A DNA stretch of 16,968 bases, taken from Deltaproteobacteria bacterium. Lineage in GTDB: Bacteria; Desulfobacterota; Desulfobacteria; Desulfobacterales; B30-G6. Shown here one piece after another: positions 1 to 6,923 of the stretch. Where the stretch lies: assembly GCA_003647375.1 (NCBI GenBank), contig QMMS01000067.1:1-16968 (forward strand), written 5' to 3'. Numbering within the stretch: the first letter of the stretch is position 1; every line of letters starts with the position of its first letter. Under the pieces are notes generated by a model. The model made no database searches. It had not been told where the DNA came from and saw only the letters and a list, made by a program, of their open reading frames with translations. Position numbers and translations under genes: made by a program.

Positions 1-978
1 CTCTTTGATCTGTTTGACCATATCGGGATTGGCATTTCTCCTTTTCCCTATCTGAATCCAGCTGAATTGCCTGAGCAAATAGAGATAGGTCTGGCCCGCT
101 ATGACCGGGTAATATGCTGCTTCAGTTGCCGGCTTGTCAGCCTCGACCACCTGGCCCTCTATGACCGGCATAGTTTCTTGATAGTTGCCCTGGCCATGAT
201 CGCGATGGCACTTAACACAATTTTTCTCGTAGAGTGTTTTGCCTAAGTCCAGGTCGGTTTCCCAATGCGCGTTTTTAAGTATCACTGCCTCATGTTTTTC
301 CAATTCCCCGGCGCCGATAGTATTTGTTAATGCCTCGAGAAATTCTTTTTTGCTTTTAAATTCCTTTTCTTCAATGCTTTTCAGTTTCTTAAAATTTTCA
401 TTTCCAACGTCTTGCTGAATCTTGTCAAGGGACATGGGCCACACCTCTTTGCGCAGATTGGATAACATCCAGTCTACGCCCCCCGGTCCTACCCTTGGAT
501 TCGGATTCATTTTCAAGGTTTGAATATAGGAGCAAACATCGACAATATCCTGGGCACCTTCTATTTGCATGGCAAAAGGATACATGGTTGGGTTGTCACG
601 GTTTTTAGCTCGGATATCGGAGATCTGTTTAATCATGACCGTTGTGTGTTGACCGGCGAGCTGCGGAAAGACCCCGAGGGGGTCACCCCAGCCGGTGGGA
701 AAATGACAGGCGGCGCAAACCGTATAAATTTCTTCACCTTCCTCAACATCTCCTTCAAGTTTCAACGCTTCCAAAGCTTCTTCGGCGGTGGCTTTCCACT
801 TGCCACCGGGAGGCGGCTTGGCAAGGGCGGCGGCTTTCTCGGCAGCTGCCTTCCTCATCTCTTCGGCACTCATGGGTTTCTCTCCCTCGGCGGCGTAAAT
901 TGAGAGGGCAATCAGAAAAAGTGCTAAAATCACTATGATTAGGGTTTTGCAGGATTTCATCAAAATATTGTTTTTCAA
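1..978 (-). CDS. Diheme cytochrome c, c4-like (C-terminus cut by window edge)
   Basis: Periplasmic electron carrier, probably acting between alternative complex III and NosZ or a similar acceptor. I translated 326 residues with no stop before the left edge. A Sec signal or anchor ends near IYAAEG. Heme site 1 is CAACH (C88, C91, H92), followed by a c4-like half (LAGQ, MIKQISDIRAKNRDNPTM, DIVDVCSYIQTL). A linker of about 90 residues follows, then heme site 2 CVKCH (C254, C257, H258) and a second c4-like half (PVIAGQTYLYLLRQF) that is interrupted by the edge. The start chosen is TTG at 978 because GGAGG at 987-991 sits 8 nt upstream; an in-frame ATG at 960 has no such site. The upstream cytochrome gene ends 13 nt before it, and its TAA stop abuts the GGAGG. 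The linker is similar to the insert in that upstream cytochrome. Confidence 0.88.
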   Translation of the reverse strand, partial: MKNNILMKSCKTLIIVILALFLIALSIYAAEGEKPMSAEEMRKAAAEKAAALAKPPPGGKWKATAEEALEALKLEGDVEEGEEIYTVCAACHFPTGWGDPLGVFPQLAGQHTTVMIKQISDIRAKNRDNPTMYPFAMQIEGAQDIVDVCSYIQTLKMNPNPRVGPGGVDWMLSNLRKEVWPMSLDKIQQDVGNENFKKLKSIEEKEFKSKKEFLEALTNTIGAGELEKHEAVILKNAHWETDLDLGKTLYEKNCVKCHRDHGQGNYQETMPVIEGQVVEADKPATEAAYYPVIAGQTYLYLLRQFSWIQIGKRRNANPDMVKQIKE

Positions 979-986
979 ATATGTTA

Positions 987-991
987 CCTCC
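987..991 (-). promoter_or_regulatory. Shine-Dalgarno GGAGG that fixes a TTG start
   Basis: On the minus strand TAAGGAGG joins the stop of the monoheme cytochrome gene to a strong ribosome site 8 nt before TTG at 978. It supports the TTG start over the ATG at 960 and implies translational coupling of the two cytochrome genes. Confidence 0.7.
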
Positions 992-1579
992 TTATTTAAC
1001 ATTAGATAAGTATTCGGCGATGCGCATAAAGTCATCATCTGTAATGTTATTATTATCGATGAAGGGCCTTATGCCTCTCATAGCCTCTGAGTTGCCGTTT
1101 GTTCTTTTCCCTTCGAGTATGTCTTTCATTTGACGATACAGATATAACTGTTTGTTGCCGGCATGCCTGGGATAATCTTCAAACCCGGGGACAAGGTCTC
1201 CCTTGTGCCAATAGACCCTTCCACCAATATTGATTATGATATCCTTGTACTTGTCGGTATCCGCTTTTCCTATAAGCGCTTCAATGGCCAGGATAAATTC
1301 CTCTCTATCACTGAATTTTTTCTTGTACAAGGGCCTTAATTCTTTGACTATATCAACCGACATTCCCTCCTTTATCATATCCCGGTACATTTGTTTTTTT
1401 TTCAGATAATATTTTTCCTTTGTTTCGGTACGTACCATGCCCTTTCCCGCGGGACCGTGGCAGGTATTGCAGGTCAGTTTTTCAAATAACAGAGCCGTAT
1501 CTTCCGCAAAGACGTTGGCTGTCGGAAAAAATCCTACGAGTGATAAAAACGCTGTCGTTAAAAGAAAAAATATTTTCAT
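992..1579 (-). CDS. Secreted monoheme cytochrome c with an insert
   Basis: Periplasmic c-type cytochrome of 195 residues, probably an electron carrier for the nosZ cluster. The signal peptide ends at about NVFA/ED. The single heme site is CNTCH (C37, C40, H41 from the ATG). About 85 residues then separate it from a c4-like C-terminal half (YPRHAGNKQLYLYRQ, KRTNGNSEAM, ITDDDFMRIAEYLS), where the Met of SEAM is a possible axial ligand. The long insert resembles the inter-domain linker of the downstream diheme cytochrome. The ATG at 1579 is preferred because AGGA lies 6 nt upstream; a TTG six codons earlier (1597) has AGG only 2 nt away. The previous gene ends 99 nt upstream of this ATG. The family assignment beyond cytochrome c is uncertain. 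Confidence 0.85.
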   Translation of the reverse strand: MKIFFLLTTAFLSLVGFFPTANVFAEDTALLFEKLTCNTCHGPAGKGMVRTETKEKYYLKKKQMYRDMIKEGMSVDIVKELRPLYKKKFSDREEFILAIEALIGKADTDKYKDIIINIGGRVYWHKGDLVPGFEDYPRHAGNKQLYLYRQMKDILEGKRTNGNSEAMRGIRPFIDNNNITDDDFMRIAEYLSNVK

Positions 1580-1678
1580 GAGTTGTCCTGTTTTCAATAC
1601 CTAAAAAAGGTACGTTGACAAAGCTTCCGCCGACTGTAACAAGCCAAGGAATTCATTACAGCCAACGGATTCAGCTTC

Positions 1679-2188
1679 TTATTCACCATCCACAATCTTC
1701 TTGGCAAAAATCCCACGACTGGCGCATTTGACCAGATACTGCCAGGCCATTTCCTCGTTGAGGAAAGCGTTGTACCAATCATCTTTCTCAGCGGCTTTTG
1801 CAGCTTTTTCCCGATATGGATAATGCATCTTAAACTGTTCCACCGCATCCCAGAATTGCAAAGCGGCTTTTTTGTTCAGCAGCTCCGGCATTTCGGCATC
1901 TTCAATATCGTCCTCTTCTTTGTCCCAGTTTTGTTCCATGTATTTTTGTACGCCCACCGCAGATCCCACAGGGTCATCAGGATTGCAAATCTTGGTGGAT
2001 CCGGGAACCAGTTTGGGACATACATAGTTTATCACGCCGGCAATAATCCCGATAGTGCCGTCGTTTTGTTTCACTTTTGCCTGATAGTCCAGTTTGTAAT
2101 TTTCTGCGGCGGATACGTTTCCGGTCAGACACAGAAACGCAATCAGCACAATAAATAAAGAGATCGGTTTCATAATGTTTGTTTTCAT
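1679..2188 (-). CDS. Secreted protein of unknown function between nosZ and the cytochromes
   Basis: I do not recognise this 169-residue protein. It has a clear Sec signal peptide (basic start MKTNIMKP, hydrophobic core, cleavage near NVSA/AEN), so the mature part of about 140 residues should be periplasmic. There is no CXXCH, so it is not a c-type cytochrome. Three Cys (C57, C68, C155) and an acidic stretch (KEEDDIEDAE, about 90-99) stand out; the second half is rich in Trp, Tyr and charged residues and looks helical. C57 and C68 are 11 residues apart and could form a disulfide or a metal site. The ATG at 2188 has GGGAG 7 nt upstream. It lies 80 bp after the nosZ stop and before two cytochrome c genes, which suggests a role in electron supply to, or maturation of, NosZ; that is context only. 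Confidence 0.8.
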   Translation of the reverse strand: MKTNIMKPISLFIVLIAFLCLTGNVSAAENYKLDYQAKVKQNDGTIGIIAGVINYVCPKLVPGSTKICNPDDPVGSAVGVQKYMEQNWDKEEDDIEDAEMPELLNKKAALQFWDAVEQFKMHYPYREKAAKAAEKDDWYNAFLNEEMAWQYLVKCASRGIFAKKIVDGE

Positions 2189-2228
2189 GAGTCATCTCCC
2201 TTTGTTATCGGTCAAATGTAGAATATAT

Positions 2229-2244
2229 TGTGAAAAATTCCACA
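2229..2244. promoter_or_regulatory. CRP/FNR-type palindrome upstream of the secreted-protein gene
   Basis: TGTGA-N6-CCACA matches the CRP-type half-site pattern TGTGA-N6-TCACA at nine of ten half-site positions. It lies in the 80-bp gap after nosZ, about 40 bp before the next start codon, where a secondary promoter could sit. This is one motif in an AT-rich gap and could be chance. Confidence 0.25.
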
Positions 2245-2268
2245 TTAGAAAAAACGATTCCATAAGAT

Positions 2269-4203
2269 TTACGGTTTAACAAGCAGATATCCCATCATTT
2301 CCAAATGCAGTGCGGAGCAAAATTCCGTGCAATAGAACGGAAAAACACCCTCCTTGTCCGCTTTAAACTTAAAGGTATTGGTTTCGCCGGGCTCCAGACT
2401 GCCGTTAATGTTGTACATGTAAATGGAAAAGCCATGGGTCTCATCTTGAGCTCTTTCCAGGTTGGTCACGTGCCAGGTGATTTCATCGCCGACGTTCACT
2501 TCTACAATTTCAGGGCTGTAATGACTCCGGATCAACGAAGAATGAATGGTAACCTTGTTTCCCTCCCTGACCACTTTTTCCCTGCCCGGCTTCACACGAT
2601 GTTTGAACCATTTTTGCTTGTAACGTTTGATGGGTTTTAGCTTGTCGGCCTTGATCATGACCGCGTAATGGGGTTCTCCTAAAGGAAACGGCATATCATA
2701 AATCACCTTCATGGGCTGACCCGCTGTAATATCAATCAATTGATGGTTCTGTGGATGCAGCGGTCCGACTTGCAGAAACCGATCGATGGCCAGTTTATTA
2801 AGCGCGATCAAGTATTTGCCATCAGGTGAAACCGTATCACCTTCGGCTGAGACCAAATGTCCCACATTGTAATGGATGGCCACCTTTTCGATCAGTTTTA
2901 AATTCAGATAGTCCCATTTGGCAATAGCCGAATCCACGAACAAGGAGGTATAGGCAATCCCTTTTTCCTTGTCATACTGTGTATGCAGCGGTCCCAGACC
3001 CAATTCCACCTGTCCGTGCAGGGAGTCCTTCATACTGAGAATAGGAATATCGTACGGGTCTTTGCCGTCGTACTGCTTGCTTTCGATCAGTTTCATCATC
3101 TTTTTGAAATCGTATACGGATACATGGGTATCCAGTTTTCCGGAGACCGTTAGATACTGCCCGGAAGGATCAATCATAACCCCATGAGGACTTTTGGGTT
3201 CCGGGATCAGGAACAGGGCGTTGTTGGCAACCATGGTCTTCATGGAGATCACCGGATGACCGTTGATCTTGGTATATTTCCCTTCTTTGAAAAGTTTCTC
3301 AGCGGTTTCCAGATTGATCATGTGCAGGTAGTCGGTATCTTTTGATGACATGCCGGCTTCATGCGGCAATCTGTCTTTCCACTTGGTGTTACCCGGTCCA
3401 AATCCACCCACATATCGTTCTGAGTTGAAGGAATTGGTAAAGACCCAGCCTTCACTGATTTTTTTGCCGGCATCTGACAGGTCCTGGCAGTAAGGAGGTA
3501 ATTCAACGGTAAAAGAGTTCTCCGGGGCTATTTTCCCTTTCTTCCTATTGAATTTCCACATGGTCATGGCACCGCGATATTTTTCATTGAATTCATCCAG
3601 CGACACGTAATCGTTGGTAAAAGGCGCAGGATACTGGGAGGCTTCCAGAATATACTCCGTATTGGGCGTAACAAACGCCGAACCATGTTCATTTTTAATA
3701 ACCGGATTGGGTACAATCTGAATCGTACTGAAGGTCTTGAGGTCGATAACCGCCACGCGGGGATTGGCTTTGTCATTGATAAAGAGGTATTGACCGTCGT
3801 ATTCTCCATTGGTTTCCGATAGTGCCGGATGATGGGTGTCTCCCCAGGTTATTTTCTTGCCTCTAATACTGCCCTGGTCTAGGATTGCCATACTTTCAAC
3901 ATCACCGTAGCCATACCCCTGCCAGGGCTCTGGGGTGAAAACCGCAATGTATTTCAGAATTCTCATGGAGGGCACGCCATAAGCAATCACCTGTCCGGAT
4001 TGCCCCCCGGAAGAGAAGACAACATATTCATCCAGTTTCCCGGTTGGGGTGTACGTTTTGGCTGCGGCCAGTATGTCCGCCTGGGAAAGCCCTCTTTCCG
4101 TCATAACCTGTTCCAGAGACTGCGCATTGACAGCCGCGCACAATCCCAAAACGATCATGCTGATAAGAACAAGTTGAAGTGCATTTTTCAATTTGTTTGA
4201 CAT
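2269..4203 (-). CDS. nosZ: Nitrous oxide reductase, Sec-exported clade II type
   Basis: Periplasmic copper enzyme that reduces N2O to N2; 644 residues, a normal length. The N-terminal beta-propeller carries the expected seven CuZ histidines: H124 and H125 (DTHH), H173 (NEHG), H340 (SPHG), H407 (GPLHT), H449 (VGHL) and H512 (GEPH). The C-terminal cupredoxin domain (about 545-644) carries the CuA set: H590 and YCTEFCSALHLEM with C625, C629, H633 and M636. The residue between the two Cys that is Trp in Paracoccus NosZ is Glu here, as in cytochrome oxidase subunit II. The signal peptide (MSNKLKNALQ..., cleavage near VNA/QS) has no twin arginine, the usual mark of clade II. GGAGG lies 5 nt before the ATG. 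It follows actF and a small membrane-protein gene by 162 bp and is followed by cytochrome genes. No C-terminal heme domain is fused. Confidence 0.97.
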   Translation of the reverse strand: MSNKLKNALQLVLISMIVLGLCAAVNAQSLEQVMTERGLSQADILAAAKTYTPTGKLDEYVVFSSGGQSGQVIAYGVPSMRILKYIAVFTPEPWQGYGYGDVESMAILDQGSIRGKKITWGDTHHPALSETNGEYDGQYLFINDKANPRVAVIDLKTFSTIQIVPNPVIKNEHGSAFVTPNTEYILEASQYPAPFTNDYVSLDEFNEKYRGAMTMWKFNRKKGKIAPENSFTVELPPYCQDLSDAGKKISEGWVFTNSFNSERYVGGFGPGNTKWKDRLPHEAGMSSKDTDYLHMINLETAEKLFKEGKYTKINGHPVISMKTMVANNALFLIPEPKSPHGVMIDPSGQYLTVSGKLDTHVSVYDFKKMMKLIESKQYDGKDPYDIPILSMKDSLHGQVELGLGPLHTQYDKEKGIAYTSLFVDSAIAKWDYLNLKLIEKVAIHYNVGHLVSAEGDTVSPDGKYLIALNKLAIDRFLQVGPLHPQNHQLIDITAGQPMKVIYDMPFPLGEPHYAVMIKADKLKPIKRYKQKWFKHRVKPGREKVVREGNKVTIHSSLIRSHYSPEIVEVNVGDEITWHVTNLERAQDETHGFSIYMYNINGSLEPGETNTFKFKADKEGVFPFYCTEFCSALHLEMMGYLLVKP

Positions 4204-4308
4204 CTGATCCTCCTTTCCTCATCTTTGAAATAATTTGATAAAATGTCCCCATCTATCTTTCGGTTAAATCTCAAAGCCTGCCTGTGGGTTATCAGTAGCA
4301 GATGGGGG

Positions 4309-4341
4309 TGGTTGAAAAATATCCCGCATAAATTTCAACCA
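4309..4341. repeat. Inverted repeat in the nosZ leader
   Basis: A perfect 9-bp inverted repeat (TGGTTGAAA / TTTCAACCA) with a 15-nt loop lies about 105-140 bp before the nosZ ATG. No T-run follows on the minus strand, so it is not a classical terminator. It could be an mRNA processing or stabilising stem between the act genes and nosZ, or an operator. Confidence 0.35.
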
Positions 4342-4365
4342 TTGCTTAAATGGAAAATCCTTGAT

Positions 4366-4527
4366 CTACGATCGTTCAACCCGCAACGATTTCTTTTTAA
4401 AAACAATCTGGGTCAGGTGCCCCAGCAAAGAAAATGTAAACACCGCCCCGAACAGTCCCGGAAGGGATAATAGCAAAATACAGACAGACCAGGCGATCAA
4501 AGGGAAAACCATATTTATAATATCCAC
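4366..4527 (-). CDS. Small hydrophobic membrane protein between actF and nosZ
   Basis: A 53-residue ORF starting at GTG, with AAGGAG at 4533-4538 placed 5 nt upstream and only 23 bp from the actF stop, so very likely translated as part of the act operon. Residues 6-43 (MVFPLIAWSVCILLLSLPGL and onward to QIVF) are almost entirely hydrophobic, enough for one long or two short membrane segments, and are followed by a basic tail (KKKSLRVERS). I do not recognise the family. By position it could be an extra small subunit of the act complex. The frame stays open for 32 codons after its TAG stop (to about 4268), so a longer original gene cannot be excluded. Confidence 0.6.
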   Translation of the reverse strand: MDIINMVFPLIAWSVCILLLSLPGLFGAVFTFSLLGHLTQIVFKKKSLRVERS

Positions 4528-4532
4528 ATTAT

Positions 4533-4538
4533 CTCCTT
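4533..4538 (-). promoter_or_regulatory. Shine-Dalgarno AAGGAG for the GTG-started small ORF
   Basis: AAGGAG 5 nt before GTG at 4527 is the main evidence that the 53-residue membrane protein is real. The ATG overlapping this spot in another frame meets a stop after four codons. Confidence 0.6.
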
Positions 4539-4550
4539 ATTGGCACGTCG

Positions 4551-5855
4551 CTAGTGGTCCGTCGGATTTCTTAAAAAAAGAGCGTCCGAAATAGGGACCG
4601 CCGGCACGCGTTGTAGAAACCAGAAATAACTCAATAAAAAAATACCCAATACACCCAGTGTAATTGAGACATCAAAAATGTTTGGTACAAAACCCGGAAG
4701 TCCGCCGCTTGCATCTATCAACCCCGCACTCGCTTGATTTTCCTGGATGGAAGGTACAATCAGGAAATATTTTTCCAACCAGAGCCCGACAAGAACGTCC
4801 ACGGCAATCAACCGTGAAAACCAGATGGAATTGCAGGCGGTGCGGCTCATTAATCCGAAAAAGGGAATAATAAACAACAGGATCAAAATAAACCAGAACA
4901 TCCATCCCCATTCCACGGACTGCATTCTAAGAATCAGGTAAGGGGTCTCTTCGGGAAGGTTTCCATACCAGATAACCAGAACCTGGGAGAAGATCAGATA
5001 GGTCCACAGGGCGCAAAAGGCAAACGTCAGTTTGGCCAGGTCGTGATAACGTTCGATGGTGATATAGTCATCCAAATTAAAATTTCTCCGGGCGATTCCG
5101 GCAACAATCAACAGGACGGCGGCGGCTCCGATCAGGTTTGAAATAGCGTATTGCACGCCGAACATTGTGCTGAACCACTCCTGGTCGATGGACATCATCC
5201 AGTCAAACGCCAAGAGAGTGCAGAAAAAGAAAAAAAGCAGTGCCAATAGGGGCGCAAGTATTTTGGCTCTTTTTTCCGCTACGGCTTCCTCCTTCTTCTG
5301 CGAGCCGTAATTTTTAACAAATCTGTCGGTAAAGGTGTTGCGGAAATCTCCGAGTGTTCCGGCCAGTCCGATATCCGGCCGGATCACAGTTTTCAGATAA
5401 TAACCGCCGACGGCAATGAATACTCCCAGAAAAACCACATTACGAATGATAAAAAATGGAAAGTTCAACCATCCTTCCTTGGCATGAATAACTTTGTCGT
5501 GATCCATCCATTCAAAAAAATGATTGGCACCGAAAAAAAGCAGGCAAAGCAGAAGCGCTCCGATGGGCAGAAAAACACTCAACGCCTCTGCCAAGCGCTT
5601 GATCGGTCGGCCCCATTGTGCGCTGGTGATGGTGAAAATTACGGAAAAAGCCAAACCGCCCAGGGCGATACCACTAAAGAACAGGGTATTGACAAGCAAT
5701 GCCTGCCAAGCTTGGTGGGCTCTGTTTCCGATCAGTCCGGCCACAAAACCAACAATACCGATAACGATAAAAAACAAAAGAAGCTTTTGCAGCCGATCGT
5801 TAATGCTAAAACGGGTTTGTTCCAGCAGGGCTTTCATTTCATTATCTCGACTCAT
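4551..5855 (-). CDS. actF: Alternative complex III subunit ActF (integral membrane)
   Basis: 434-residue polytopic membrane protein, the second large membrane subunit of alternative complex III, which oxidises quinol and passes electrons to periplasmic acceptors. About ten hydrophobic helices are visible, beginning at LQKLLLFFIVIGIVGFVAGL and ending near TLGVLGIFLLSYFWFLQRVP. Typical family stretches include LAFDWMMSIDQEWFSTMFGVQY, SVEWGWMFWF and the NFNLDDYITIERYHDLAKL loop. A charged cytoplasmic loop (about 180-200) separates the two halves. Its ATG overlaps the actE stop (ATGA), so the two are translationally coupled. The gene ends with TAG, 23 bp before the small membrane-protein ORF. Confidence 0.93.
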   Translation of the reverse strand: MSRDNEMKALLEQTRFSINDRLQKLLLFFIVIGIVGFVAGLIGNRAHQAWQALLVNTLFFSGIALGGLAFSVIFTITSAQWGRPIKRLAEALSVFLPIGALLLCLLFFGANHFFEWMDHDKVIHAKEGWLNFPFFIIRNVVFLGVFIAVGGYYLKTVIRPDIGLAGTLGDFRNTFTDRFVKNYGSQKKEEAVAEKRAKILAPLLALLFFFFCTLLAFDWMMSIDQEWFSTMFGVQYAISNLIGAAAVLLIVAGIARRNFNLDDYITIERYHDLAKLTFAFCALWTYLIFSQVLVIWYGNLPEETPYLILRMQSVEWGWMFWFILILLFIIPFFGLMSRTACNSIWFSRLIAVDVLVGLWLEKYFLIVPSIQENQASAGLIDASGGLPGFVPNIFDVSITLGVLGIFLLSYFWFLQRVPAVPISDALFLRNPTDH

Positions 5856-6403
5856 TCCTGCTTCTCCAGTTCACGAATGTAATTGACAATATTCCATCTT
5901 TCCCGGGTGGTCACGGCATATCCCATGGCAGGCATCACCGAGCCTCCGTACTTGGCCTTATGATAGATATAACCATCATTGAAATATGGCGTCAACGTGA
6001 TAACGGCGGGCGCAATCATGCCCAGTTCGTTGATTTTGGTTTTGGCGAAGCCCTCTTTATTGATTTCCCGGTTTGTTCCGTGACATAGGGCGCAAAAGGT
6101 GTTGAATTTCTTTTTCCCGTCGGCAAGAGACACCGTATCCACCGGCATAACAGGATTGGGAGTTGCCGTCTCGGAGATGATATCCTCGATGATGCGACTG
6201 AAGCGATCGTTCGGATCCTCAATTTCGCTGCCATCGATGGATACAGCGCCAACCACAAACGTATTCATGCTTCCCTTTTCCTGGGGCTTGAGACTGATCT
6301 GGTTGAACATGTCCGTAACGATATTAAACAATGTCGATTTTGCCGGGAGATCGGCCGCGATAAACAGAAAAATGCCGGCAAGCAGCAGGATTTTAATTCT
6401 CAA
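5852..6403 (-). CDS. actE: Alternative complex III subunit ActE (monoheme cytochrome c)
   Basis: 183-residue periplasmic monoheme cytochrome of alternative complex III, the likely exit point for electrons. The heme site is CALCH (C104, C107, H108); M157 or M160 in GGSVMPAM is the probable sixth ligand, and the C-terminal helix (RERWNIVNYIRELE) is typical of the family. The start is TTG at 6403, with GGAGG 6 nt upstream; the gene overlaps the end of actD by 11 nt. The N-terminus is a hydrophobic signal or anchor (KILLLAGIFLFIAADLPA) with no Cys, so no lipobox is seen, although ActE proteins are commonly lipoproteins. It overlaps actF by ATGA. Confidence 0.92.
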   Translation of the reverse strand: MRIKILLLAGIFLFIAADLPAKSTLFNIVTDMFNQISLKPQEKGSMNTFVVGAVSIDGSEIEDPNDRFSRIIEDIISETATPNPVMPVDTVSLADGKKKFNTFCALCHGTNREINKEGFAKTKINELGMIAPAVITLTPYFNDGYIYHKAKYGGSVMPAMGYAVTTRERWNIVNYIRELEKQE

Positions 6404-6923
6404 GAGTTACCTCCTCTGCCTGATGATTTTTAAAAATAGCCTCTATCTTCATCAAGTCGTCGTTCCCACAGGCTACCACAATACCAAAGCGGTCACGCAT
6501 AAATCGGTTGTAATCCTTATATTTGCGACTCTTGGGAACCGGATGCCTCCATGCATCCCACACGATCATGAAAAAGATGGCCCCCATTGTAAAATAGATA
6601 GCTACAAGCACCGAAAGTTCAAAGGCGATGGGTCCCATAATCGGCACGGATATAATGGGTTTGCCGGATACCGGTAGGATCCAATCGAGTCCCATCTTCG
6701 TGATGATCAGCACGGCCAGACCAAACCCGAGAACGGCTCCGGCCAAAGTTGCAAAGGGAACGCGACTTTGCGGATTACCCAGGGCATGATCGATTTCGTG
6801 TCTTGGACACGGCGTATGCGTGGTTATTTGATCGTATCCCTCGGTTTTCAGTTCTTTAATGGCGGCACAGGTATCATCCAGATACTCGAAGGTTGCCCAG
6901 GCTCCTAAAAATTTTTTCTTCAT
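6393..6923 (-). CDS. actD: Alternative complex III subunit ActD (DUF3341)
   Basis: 176-residue membrane subunit of alternative complex III. It has the family layout: a cytoplasmic ferredoxin-like N-terminal part (GAWATFEYLDDTCAAIKELK...TPCPRHEIDHALG), two membrane helices (about 57-76 and 98-121, with GPIAFELSVLVAIYFTMGAI in the second), and a cytoplasmic tail (DRFGIVVACGNDD...EVTLEN). AGGAAGA lies 4 nt before the ATG. The start codon shares one base with the actC stop (TAATG), which indicates coupled translation. Confidence 0.93.
   Translation of the reverse strand: MKKKFLGAWATFEYLDDTCAAIKELKTEGYDQITTHTPCPRHEIDHALGNPQSRVPFATLAGAVLGFGLAVLIITKMGLDWILPVSGKPIISVPIMGPIAFELSVLVAIYFTMGAIFFMIVWDAWRHPVPKSRKYKDYNRFMRDRFGIVVACGNDDLMKIEAIFKNHQAEEVTLEN

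Noticed and set aside
1580..1597. TTG start at 1597 for the monoheme cytochrome
   Set aside because: The only ribosome-like bases are 2 nt away; ATG at 1579 has AGGA at a proper distance and begins directly at the signal peptide.
1634..1661. Inverted repeat CTGTAA/TTACAG in the gap before the monoheme cytochrome gene
   Set aside because: Six perfect base pairs with a loop of 16 nt and no T-run; too weak to call a terminator or operator.
4366..4368. TAG of the small ORF as a pyrrolysine codon
   Set aside because: TAG also ends actF, the kinase and the activator here, and no pyl gene or structure is visible; the corrinoid methyltransferase genes alone do not justify the claim.
4540..4556. TTGGCACG on the plus strand as another sigma-54 promoter
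   Set aside because: No TTGC at the required spacing, and it faces away from the local genes.
6099..6677. Plus-strand ORF of 192 codons across actE and actD
   Set aside because: It lies opposite two well-supported act genes, has no recognisable family and no ribosome site worth noting; it is a shadow of the real frames.
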